Below are positions 1-10,700 of a DNA stretch of 64,000 nucleotides, one piece after another. Positions within the stretch are counted from its first letter, which is position 1. Each line of letters opens with the position of its first letter. Under the pieces are notes generated by a model. It saw nothing but the letters and a program-made list of their open reading frames with translations, searched no databases and was not told where the DNA came from. This DNA is from Antedon bifida. Taxonomy: Eukaryota > Echinodermata > Crinoidea > Comatulida > Antedonidae. The stretch spans positions 17,980,001 through 18,044,000 of the forward strand of contig OY727102.1 of NCBI GenBank assembly GCA_963402885.1, read 5' to 3'. Made by a program: the position numbers and the translations under genes.

Positions 1-135
1 GAACTAACATGGCATAGTTTGGTCGTGGAAAATCAAAGCTTCCTATTGGGTAAATGGTCATTAGTGCACATGGTCATATGCGTGTACAGAATGACTTTTT
101 GACTCAACAGCTGTATAGTCACATAGTGATAATGA

Positions 136-330
136 TTACTGCCTCTCTGCTGAAAAGTCTGCCGATATTACCGCTTGGGCTGCTCCGTATATCTCTTTTA
201 CCAGTTTCTTCCAATTGGATCTTTCATTGGCTAGTTGTTTAACTTGTTTGATGTCTTTCTTGGTTTTCAATTGTCCGGGATACTTGATGTTTGTGTTCTG
301 CTTATAAAGAGTGAGTTATATATTCACATA
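136..330 (-). pseudogene. LINE reverse-transcriptase C-terminal relic
   Basis: Read on the minus strand, this stretch encodes about 60 residues ending in a stop at 138-136. It contains the pieces KQLANERSNWKKLVKEIYG and AAQAVISADFSAERQ. This is the pattern seen at the extreme C-terminus of endonuclease/reverse-transcriptase proteins of non-LTR retrotransposons: 'A-x-R-x-x-W-x-x-L' followed by a short Asp-Ser-Ala-Glu-Arg tail. No reverse-transcriptase catalytic motifs lie nearby in the window, so this is a 5'-truncated dead copy. It differs in sequence from the relic at 47.9-48.2 kb, so two LINE lineages are represented. Confidence 0.55.
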
Positions 331-2212
331 CGTTGTGGAAATGAAAGATTACTTTTAACTTTTGTGGAAGGAAGGCTCATGCTTTTTTTTTGGTTGCTAT
401 TCAACCATTACTCTACAGATTTGATGACAGATATTTTAAAAGAATCACAGCTTCATAAGTTGAAATGCACAGAAGCGTAAAATCAAATACCGTATGATTG
501 ATACATGAAGCGATTGATGCGGTTTAATTTCATTTCCTCGTATTCATTATCTCCAGATTACCGAAAGTATTACAAGTTCACTAAATTCTCACTCAGTATT
601 CCTTTGTATTTGCTGTCATCATCCTTCACAATGTAAGGTATGCCACTAATTGGCTTCGTAATTATTATTATTGAGTGTATCTTTGTTTTCTGTTCTCTTG
701 TTAACACTGATCATATTTCTCATAATAAGCAAATAATAATACTAGTTTGTTGTCCTTTGTAGGTCAATAGATCAGATAGTTGTAAATTTGTAACTAAATC
801 TTGGATCAAAGAAGATTGTATGATGTCATAAAGGGATAACTATCATCAAACAATGTGTTTGTTTGTTTTCGTTTCCTACTAATATCAAACATATTCCATA
901 TTTTGTATCTGTATGAGGCCTTTTAAAGGCAAGTCACGTTTTTACTTCTGATGGTGTGCAAAATTATTTGAAAACATTTCTATTAAATGTTATTGGTCCT
1001 CTGGAGTAATAAAGCCCATCTCCTAATTATTTAATGGAATAATTAAAAATCCTTTCTATTTTGTGTGGTCCTTTGGATTGCCCTACCTCCAAAACTAAGA
1101 ATTTGTGTTTAAAGATGAAATGAGGTGTAATGATGATCTTGTTGTACATGGAATTGTTGTTTAGTTATACTGTACTAGATAATTTAAAAAAGTTTATTTA
1201 ACCGTAATAAAAGTATTGTAAAATTTACTTAATTTTTTTACGTATGACAAATTAAAATACCAACAAAGTTCGCATTCTTGACCTGGATTTTATTTGCGTT
1301 AGTCCGTCTTTGCATCAGCGATGAATGACGTATGAATAATAAGGGTGCAATAAGATGACTTGCATGCTTGTTTCCCGTACAATCTATGAAGCACACCCTA
1401 CACTTGATGATTCAATTTTAAAAACAGTAAAATAATTGATGATATAACTGAACTGTGTAAAATAACATGCCTTATTAACTCTTTGAGATTTAAATTATTA
1501 CTGAATCTGACAATAAGCTATGAGAAAGTCACTTAGAAAACTCATTTTTCATATTCATTAATCATCATATTAAAAAATGCAATTTCTGAAAATGTTTCCA
1601 ATCTGCATAAATCCTGTATTAAAGTTGTCATGGATCATTTTACCAAACTTCCGACAAATAAAAAAAATTTAACGAACTTATGAGTAATAATAAAAGAATT
1701 CTTGGCAAACATTTGATTGATGTTGTTTATATTATTCTTATGTAATTAGGTTTTCAATTATAATTATTATTTATTACCGATTATTTTAAAATGGCTTTCA
1801 TGAGTATATCATTGTTACTCAATACCACTACTATACACCCACTGTAGGCTTGAGTCGACTAGCAGAATCTATAGGTTATAATCCAACACGACTCATATTA
1901 GAGTTGGGTCAACTTGGTAGAACCTCTACAGTAGTTTGGTACTATTTATGACACATGAAATATTTCAAAAAAGGTCGCATGGGGGAGAAAGTCAAAGTGA
2001 AATAGTTTTCCTTTCTTTTTGCTTTCTTGAAATGTGAATTAAATCTGACAAGAGAGCAACCTGTGTACTATAGGATAGAAGATAGTGATATTGGTTTTAG
2101 CATACCAACCTATGATAATAGCATTTATGAATTACCACACTTTTACAGAACCGAAAAGGCCAGAAAAATGATTGGTTAATTTTTCTTTAATAGAACCAAT
2201 TCTTATGTAATC

Positions 2213-2405
2213 TTTCCTTCTTCTCCCCTCTCCTTTCTCCTTCTACTCTCTCCTTCCTCCTTCTACCCTCCCTCCTCCTTCCTCCTTCTACCCTCCCTCC
2301 TCCTTACTCCTTCCTCCTCCTCCTTCTCCACCAAACCTCTCACCCTCCTTCCTCCTTCTCCACCAAACCCCCCACCCTCCCACCCTCCTTCCTCCTTCTC
2401 CCCTC
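2213..2405. repeat. Polypyrimidine (C/T) tract
   Basis: About 190 bases of almost pure pyrimidine on the plus strand, made of irregular CTCC, TTCCTCC and CTTCTCC units with only scattered purines. The minus-strand open frame of Gly/Glu/Arg is a by-product of this composition. Mirror-symmetric homopurine/homopyrimidine DNA of this kind can form triplex (H-DNA) structures. Confidence 0.8.
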
Positions 2406-3540
2406 CCATATTCTCAGATTCAGTGTACTCTATACCTGTTACACACTCAATGTGTATACTGTACTTTATGATGGTGAACTCGCACATACAGTAGTAAACA
2501 AAAGCCAGTGGATAATACAATGGAACAATCGGCCACTACTGTTTTATATGTTGACATGCCATATGTCATTTGTACCGTATGTGTATTGTTTGAAGGTTTG
2601 CACAAGAATATGCATTAATTTAATTTTAAAACACCACATAATTTAGTTTTAAAAATAAACTCAATCAAACTGTTTTAATAACAGTTTGACTCTTGGACAA
2701 ACAGGAAAAATTGAACAGACTTGTATTAGTAAAAGTTAACTATCGTCATGCATGATTGAATTTAATAATAATTAGAAACTAATTGTGTTCTAATATTTCA
2801 ATAACCTAAATTAGAGAATAATAAGACATCTGCTATTATAAGACTTTACATTGTTGTAACCAGTAATTATTCAGTTTCATTAATTCCAATCTTGGTGTAG
2901 GGTTTCTTATCCATCTTTGCTTAATAATTTTCCATTTCTAGAATGCAGAAACATTATTTCTATTTTGTGCCTAGCTTACCTCGATAAACCGACATTGGCT
3001 TATTGTCTCTGAGAAGAGAGCTACAACTCGAGTATATAAAATCTAGAAACACCCCTATCAGATAATTGTACATTCCATGAACTACATATCAAGGGAAACA
3101 TATACAGCTAAGCAAGAGAATACGGTTTTAAATACTGTATTTTGAATTAACAGTAGTTCACTATTATTTTGTAGTTGTAATCAATTTACAAAACTTGGCT
3201 GCCATTCCAATTGGATTTATAATGTTGTCAACTGTATACAATAATTTTTGATTTATAGTATCTAAGATTTGTTTTCCCTTTTGATCAACAACCATGCATT
3301 TTCTAATACTATTAATATATAATTTATCAAAAGGAAGTTAAAAACTGTTTTAAAAACCAACCAAATCAAATATTGTTAATACCTTACAACATCTAAGACA
3401 TGATTTGGGAATGACATTAGGTATTTGGCAGTGAATGTATGATATAAGTGATTGAACATTTTCTTTCAGCTGCCTCAAGATAAATTTCAAATTAGGAACA
3501 TGAGTTGAATTCTGATTAACATAGATTTGCTCATTCAAAC

Positions 3541-3820
3541 GAGATGTTTCAACTCCTACATAAAATCCTACTTCTATTCCTAAGAGACGTGCCAAAGTGG
3601 AGCACATTATAGTTTCAACTTCTACATAAATCCTACTTCTGTTCTGAACAAACGTGGCAAAGTGGGGCACATTATAGTTTCAACTCCTACATAAAATCCT
3701 ACTTCTGTTCTTCACAAACGTGCCAAAGTGGCGCACATTATAGTTTCAACTTCTACATAAATCCTACTTCTGTTCTTAACAAACGTGCCAAAGTGGGGCA
3801 CATTATAGTTTCAACTTGTG
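3541..3820 (+). repeat. Tandem repeat, about 66-bp unit, four copies
   Basis: Four imperfect copies of a unit containing 'cacattatagtttcaac', 'tacataaatcctacttctg' and 'aaacgtgccaaagtgg'. Successive 'gcacattatag' words start at roughly 3602, 3668, 3734 and 3798. Copies differ by scattered substitutions and one-base indels, so the array is not recent. The 106-residue minus-strand frame across it follows from the repeat and shows no domain. Confidence 0.75.
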
Positions 3821-4052
3821 TCTTTTTATTTTATGTTCAATGGTGATCAAGTGGCTGATCCAAATCAGCCACTTTAAAAAGGGCGAATGAGAGGGCGTAA
3901 TTGTAATTAATGATGTGGCAAATTAAATCTAATTTACCAGAAATTTAGGGAGTTAATGGGAGGAGATGAGGTCTGCTAATCTATGTAGAAATAAAAGTAT
4001 TGTATATGACTGGATACACTATGATTCAGTGTATGAAATTTGGCAAAGATTA

Positions 4053-4070
4053 GGGAGGGGTGGGGGAGGG
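4053..4070 (+). other. Canonical G-quadruplex motif
   Basis: The plus strand reads GGGAGGGGTGGGGGAGGG: four G-runs separated by single bases. Such short loops are the classic arrangement for a stable G-quadruplex. It is isolated in AT-rich DNA, with no gene assigned within 3.6 kb. Confidence 0.7.
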
Positions 4071-4916
4071 ATTATACTCTGTTGGCATTAGAATTTTTCC
4101 GAAGCCTTGTGTCCGAATAAGTTTTTATAAATTTTTTGTTAGCCTTTGGTTATGACACTGGTGAAAATGTTCTCTGGCTATACAAATCTATCTACTATAT
4201 CAACATCAAATCTGACATTTCAACAGCAGCTGTAGTGAAAACAAAAACATTAAAGTGAGACTGAGAACGGTTTAAAATTAATTGATTTCCAAGAGTTGAA
4301 CTGAACTTTGTGATAGTACAGGTACATAAGCTAACATACACCTTGTTTGTAGTGTAAGTAGAACATCTTTATCAACGAAATACCAGTTGTTCATTATTGC
4401 CGTGAGCACTCTTAAAGTGTAAGCATATTAAAAAAATAAAGGAAATTAAGAAAAAGTACATTAGAAATCATCTTGATATGACACAGTGACTTTCTCTTGA
4501 ATCATCTCATTCTGATGTTTATCGATATCAGAATTACAGTGTATTCTTATACTGCATTGTGATTTTCTACATTTTTTGTACTGAAATACAAAAATAGAAA
4601 GAATGTTGAAGCTTAGTAGAAGATCCTTGGGTAAAAGTACAGTTTGAATAGGTTCAGTGCTCCTATTGTTTTATAGTATAATGGAAGTAGATATAATGTA
4701 TTGTGAATCACCACAATAATACTATAGCCCACTTTCATCCATTTATATTTCTGTCTTTCGTTTCATAGCAAAGAATTGTCTACTGTATACGATATACTGT
4801 ATATTTATTAGTCATTCTTAACTTTTTGATTTTGTGAAATTCATAAATGTCAGCATACCTTATAACCATATTAACTACATTTCATTTTGTAATGTATGTC
4901 ATCAACTTTCCCAAAA

Positions 4917-5160
4917 CCAGACTCTCTGAGAGCCGGAAACTTTCCTAAAACCAGACTCTCTGAGAGCCGGAAACTTTCCTAAAACCAGACTCTCTGAGAG
5001 CCGGAAACTTTCCTAAAACCAGACTCTCTGAGAGCCGGAAACTTTCCTAAAACCAGACTCTCTGAGAGCCGGAAACTTTCCTAAAACCAGACTCTCTGAG
5101 AGCCGGAAACTTTCCCAAAACCAGACTCTCTGAGAGCCGGAAACTTTCCTAAAACCAGAC
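4917..5160 (+). repeat. Tandem repeat, 34-bp unit, seven copies
   Basis: Seven near-identical 34-bp copies start at 4917, 4951, 4985, 5019, 5053, 5087 and 5121. A partial eighth runs into unique-looking sequence 'cagacttttcttgaggttcc'. Each unit carries the odd palindrome CTCTCTGAGAG followed by 'ccggaaactttcctaaaa'. Copies differ at single positions (cccaaaa versus cctaaaa), which indicates recent expansion. Related single copies occur in other introns, reversed near 53.70-53.79 kb and degenerate near 21.73-21.80 kb, so the array probably grew inside a dispersed repeat. Confidence 0.85.
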
Positions 5161-6114
5161 TTTTCTTGAGGTTCCAAAAGTTGAAAATTCTTTTTAGCAT
5201 TAGCAAAAAACACATTCATAATTCCACAATTTTGGAGATTCAGACAGTAGGCCGTGTCAGGTATTGGAAGTATTAACTCAACTGACAATAATAGTTATTA
5301 TGTTTTATGTAATAAAAAAAGGTACAATACTATAAACACAGTATTGTATTAACATTGAATTGAATTTATTATTAAATTGAATATTAAATATGGCATAATG
5401 TCAACACTTTGTTACAAAAGATGTAACACATGTGTATTTTCTTGTTTATTATTAGATGAAGTGGGTCACTAGGTCAATTACCGATAACAATCCTGTCAAC
5501 TGTGACTTTGCTTATTACAAAGGATTATGGGCTTTCTTATGTTTAACTGTCATCCTAGATAATTATCAACATCCATATTTTAAAACTATTGCAAATTAAT
5601 ACCATGTTTTAATGGGTCTTCATAATAATTGTTCGTGGGAAAGATTGATGATTTTGAGTGGCAGTTCGACTGTCGCGTACACTTTTGTTGGGTTTTATTA
5701 TAAGTCGAATATAAAGATAAACAAATAAATTGAATAATGCAGTACTATACTATATTGACTAGAATGAAAAAATGCCTATCAATCATCATTTACTTTTTGC
5801 CAAAATTATCTATGATGTATAAATAAATCATTTCTCAAGCCCACCCAATTTGACCCAATTTTTATTTGAGGGAGTGGAGTGTTATGTTGTCAATGCACCT
5901 GGTAGGCCAATATAATAATACTAAAAAATGATATATTTATATTTTTGTGAACACAATCGCATTGATGGTCAAGGTAACTTTAAAGATTAGAACACAGCCA
6001 TTTTCCAGCTAGGGTATTAATCTGTTGATCCCATCTTTGCCATGACTCATAATAGGGCCTGTTTCTGGCAGAAAAAAAAAATGTCTCTGGCAGTAATGCA
6101 CTATACGAACCCTG

Positions 6115-6415
6115 GGAGAGGTGCGTCATAGGTGCGTCATTTACAAATAATTACTGACGCATGTGATCGTCAAAAAACCTATATGGTACGTCACATCAAT
6201 GAACAACGGTGGGTCAATGTTCGTCACTTTACTACCCACCATATCATAAACAACATGGTCACAGTGCGTCAAAATGGGTGCGTCATGGTCACTAAGGGTA
6301 AGTTTTTGACGCACAGGTGGGTCATGGTATTCATAAGGTATGACGCACATTGGATAAATGAAGCACCTCCCCCTGGGGTCGTATAGTGGGTCATGCAATT
6401 GACAATTGCATAAAT
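6115..6415. other. Non-coding stretch dense in TGCGTCA / TGACGCA words
   Basis: Within about 300 bases, TGCGTCA or its complement TGACGCA occurs about seven times, with several one-mismatch relatives such as TACGTCA and GGGTCATG. The core resembles half or variant sites for bZIP factors (CRE/ATF and AP-1 classes). Open frames of 84 and 108 codons overlap here on opposite strands; neither shows a known domain. It may be a degenerate repeat or a clustered regulatory element. Confidence 0.35.
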
Positions 6416-6999
6416 GGCATACTGACAAAAATATTTTTCCCAAAATAAAAAAACTAAAAAATATCACTTTTAATACTTTTTATGCAGTTTCAACAAAATA
6501 GCAGTCTCAATTTGACCTCACAATGATGTAAAAACATGAACACATTCTAGCAGACTAGTATAAAATGACATCATCGTAATGACAACCACACTCTGTTGTC
6601 GTTTTGCAGTAACATGACCATGCACACATTTTATACATGTAAATTAATAAATTACATATTTATGAATGTGTTGACCACTGATTAAAATGCATGAAACATG
6701 ACCATTATTTGACCTTAAGTTTTGGTGATTTTAAACTTAAAGGATGTTTTTGTTAGCCTACAGCCATTGGATATCATTCGCTATCTATCTAGGTCAGTCG
6801 GGCCTAGAGTCATCGCGTCTAAACAAGGCTCTGTACTTTCTCTTCAAGACCAATATTAGGAAATAGTTATGAGACATTAGGTGATGTCCCTCGTTGTCTG
6901 TAGATGAATCAGGCGAAAAGATTTAAATGAAAGTTTGTTTTCTCTGAATATGATGCAGTAGTCTCGGTTTGTCCAAAACAAATTCAAGATAACATCCTA

Positions 7000-7132
7000 A
7001 GTTTGGTTCCCGCTAGGTAACAACGCAAGAACGTAAGCCACAATGCAAGCCAATTGACCAATCGAAAGCGATGGATTATTTGAACTGTCGATTGTGATTG
7101 TTCAATTGCTCACGTTGCTGGGAACCGAGCTT
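7000..7132. mobile_element. Foldback element, family B copy 1
   Basis: The ends are the inverted pair 'agtttggttcccgctag' and 'ctgggaaccgagctt'. The interior carries 'ttgaccaatcgaaagcgatgg' related words and 'gattgtgattgttcaat' on the other arm. This matches the copies at 36, 37.6-38.2, 39.6-39.9, 44.4-44.7 and 45.1-45.3 kb. There is no coding capacity, so it is a MITE-like element. Confidence 0.6.
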
Positions 7133-7257
7133 GAAACCATCTCATTTATGAAAACAATCTTATTTGAATTTATTAGTTGGTCCACCTTCAGTGACTATAC
7201 ATTATTAAATCCGATGCTATCAAATTTGGTTCCAAATATATTCAATGTTAAATTAAA

Positions 7258-7530
7258 AAGTGGCCGAAGGCGAGTGGCTAAGACAGTGGAAATGTAATTA
7301 CGTAGCCATAAAATCGGCAAGTGTTTGAGGCTCACCCTCTCCATGGTTCTGGTGGTTTCCTCAGATAAGGACTATAAACAGTACACATCTAGCTCATGTT
7401 CACTTTAAAGAACCTAGTAGTAGCACATCTTTCGAGACGAGTAGGGGGTTACCCCGGTGTACTACTAGTACATCACAGCCACAGATCATAACTGGGCCCC
7501 CTGGGAGACCAGTCTTTCATCTTTGACTGA
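7258..7530 (+). mobile_element. SINE-like element with tRNA-like head
   Basis: It starts near 'gtggccgaaggcgagtggct', which resembles the A-box side of a leucine-type tRNA. A possible degenerate B-box is 'atggttctggtgg'. A body of higher GC content than its flanks follows, with 'gggttaccccggtg' and 'gggccccctgggagacc'. The composition shift against AT-rich flanks and the tRNA-like promoter words suggest a SINE. I did not find a second full copy in this window. Confidence 0.4.
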
Positions 7531-7719
7531 AGCGGTCGCTCAGTATAGAAAATATTTCAATTAGTTTCATAAATATGAATTTTAAAATTCTACTGTAATT
7601 ATTAATGTTACATACTGCCCTCTAAAGTTTCTGTATTTTAAGTTATGATTATTCATTAAAAATTATTTATATTGTAGTTTTATAATAATTATAAATGTTC
7701 CTCTCTTTTTTTTTTATAG

Positions 7720-10700
7720 GTGAATGATTGGACCAAGTATGATGACAAGGTCTTGCAAGCCGTAGATGCCGGTGATCCCGAGAAGCTTCAAAGCACGTTG
7801 ACCAAGAAGGGAACATCAGCGACCAAATTAGACGCGGAGGGAAAGAGTGCGTAAGTATCTTAGCAACCAGTACGCGAGAAACACACATTATGTATTACAC
7901 TTACAGGTTGCCATGTATATAAAAAATGCATGCATGGAACTAGGCAGGTATACATGTTGTGTCTCTTTATGTTTTCAGTGATGTCATATCACCTACTGTT
8001 ATCAAGAACCTCACTTTCTTGATAGAATCTATAAGTTTGTTTTATTTGTTTACCACATAATAAAATGGTAATACTACGAACAAAAAAAATATAAAAAAAA
8101 TACTATAAAGATAAAACAGTGTGTGGTAGGTCTCCAAAATAAGTAGACGGAAGGATACAATATAGACACGTACAAATATGGTATTATTCATTGGGCCCCC
8201 TTCCTGACAGACATGACATGTGGTGACACATTGTATGGTACTGTATATCATACATGTCCCACATAATTTGTTCCGTCGGATGTTAATGTTTGACATGCTG
8301 GGCTACATAGTAGATAGATGTTTAAAAAAAATTAAAGCTACTGACCATAAAATAGTGCTTTGATTATGAGGGGAATATAACTTAAGCTAGTTTAAAACAT
8401 GTTTATGGTCATATTTGAAGACTCTGAACTTGGATTGGAGTACCAACTTTTGATTGGGTGGTTAGGAATAGGGTAAACATCAGCCTAGGCAACCACAACT
8501 TAATCTTAATCATCCTAGATTTCCATTTATTACTATCCAAAGCCTATCCTACAGCGTTGTGTTACAACAAGACAAATCTAATTAAAACCATACAAAATCG
8601 ATCGGTATCTTTAAAAATTTGCCCAGAATAAAATCACCTTCTATACCAGTCATGTGACCATAAACTGACTAATATCCTAATGTCGTAAAGTATTTCCATC
8701 TATAACCTTAACATTGCTGACAAGCTATTCTTAGTAACAAGGAACTGAAGCTAATTGTGTCCTGATATGTGTGTGACAGTTACTATGGTTGCCCTGTAAC
8801 TACTAAAAGTTTTATATTACAATATCAATCATAAAATGCATTTTTTTTAAATCCTTTACAAAAAGTGCAATTTTTCATTATATTATTTTTATTATTTGTA
8901 TGACAGATTTCATCATGCTGCTAGGCTTGGTCAGTATCCTTGCCTTGAGGTTTTGCTACAACTAGGAACCAACGTCAATGCTGTTGACAAGCAAGGTAAA
9001 CAAACAAACACCAAACAACCATTGCTAAGGCATACAGAACCGTAGTCAAAATGATCTATATCATAAACATAAAATAATAACAATTCCACTTGAAGTTGTC
9101 ACATTTACTGTGTTCAAGTTCATGTGATTAAGTTATAGTTGAAAAGTTATGATAATTAATGTTTCTACTTATTAGCATGTTTATAATTAATGTTTCCATG
9201 CAGGACATTTTTTTATCATGCATATGTCCGCGTTCATGTTGTTTCGTTCTGTAACACTACAACACTATTTACAAGACATAGTCTTATTAAAACCACTGAA
9301 AAATAGAATTTAAAAAATAATCAGAATAATTTTAGAAAAAAAGAGAAATAATGGGCTATTGCAAGACCTCAATTTTAAGAAATAGGTTATAGTCAAAATA
9401 TAAAGAGTACAAAAAGTATAGAACATTTTAATATGAGATTAAAAATGTCAAAAACATGAGAGCTAGGAAACAAGGCCATACACATGGCTGTACTCCCGTG
9501 CTCAAGTTAGTGCTTACCGACCAACCGACCGACATAGTGAGCTGCACGCAACTAAAGACAAGTTTAAATAAAAGTGTGAAATAATTACAGCTGTTAGACA
9601 AAAAGTATGGAGGTACTGTAAACATTCTTTTTCGATTTATGTGTTTTGATCAAAAGTTTAAATAATTATTTGATGTTTGAATACATATTATTCTAATCAA
9701 TTTGAACAGTCTTTGCCTTTGGTCAATCCATACTTGGAATTTTCATTTTTTATTTTTTTATCTCCGGGTCAAACAACAAGTCGTTGCTGTTATCTTTGTA
9801 GATTAATTAGTTCCTGTCTATGCATGACAAAGTGAAACTAACGAAACAGTATTTTGGTGTATATGTGGTTCTGGTACTCCATCAGTAAAATTTTCCACAA
9901 AAGGCATTAATATTTCTGCAGTGCTGTAAATTAGAGATATTTAAATCTTCAATACGCAATAGCATAAAGCGCGATAAAACTAAATTAAACCTCTTTTTAT
10001 CTCATCATAAAGAATTAGGTTGTCTAGTGAAAATCAGAATAAACCTTATTTGCTTTAAAACTGCCTTTTATAAATATATGTATTCTATATTATGGTGTAG
10101 TGTGTCAAAGTTAAGCCATGCTCTAAGCCAGTCAACAGTGTTTGAATTAAATTGAAGACCCTTCCTATTACTTCAGTATAAACTTTATTTGACAAGCTCA
10201 GAATTTACTACCTACCTTGTCTCTACCTTGTCATCTGCCATTTTCCAGGTCCATGGCAGTCTTCTTCTTTCTTCATACTTCTCTATTTTAGTGCTTCTTC
10301 TTTTAGTTCCAAATATGTATGAATTTACTAGGAAATGAAAAACATTCAAAATCAATAAATTAAGAACACCAACAATCATTCTCTTTTATCTTGATTTGGT
10401 GATTTTTTAATTAAAATTTCTGAATATTTTACCAACCATGTTGAACCAATAAAGTTTTAACCATTTGTTTTTAAATTATTTTATTTATTAGGCTGGACTG
10501 CATTACACTGTGCTTCAAGCTCTGGCCATTTTAATTGCATCCAACGACTGCTTCAACTTCAAGCTGATGCTACTGCCCTCACCGTTCAAGGAGAAACAGC
10601 TTTACAGTTAGCAGGTAATAAGAACAATATCCACACCACTTCAGTGGTGTACACAGGGAAGTGGGTGGGTTCAAATATTCCATGTGACCCATTAGCTGCA

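Larger units (their letters stand above)
331..7719. other. Repeat-rich region with no recognised gene, upstream of the UACA/RAI14-like exons
   Basis: No exon of a recognisable protein family was found on either strand; the open frames here are short and lack family signatures. The region holds a polypyrimidine tract (about 2213-2405), a 66-bp tandem repeat (about 3541-3820), a G-quadruplex motif (4053-4070), a 34-bp tandem repeat (4917-5160), a TGCGTCA-rich stretch (about 6115-6415), a type-B foldback element (7000-7132) and a SINE-like element (about 7258-7530). The next gene needs a first coding exon carrying its start codon, and that exon may lie here unseen or outside the window. Confidence 0.6.

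Noticed and set aside
2263..2520. 85-codon Gly/Glu-rich minus frame
   Set aside because: It is a compositional by-product of the polypyrimidine tract.
3350..3670. 106-codon minus frame
   Set aside because: It overlaps the 66-bp tandem repeat and has no recognisable domain, start context or splice partner.
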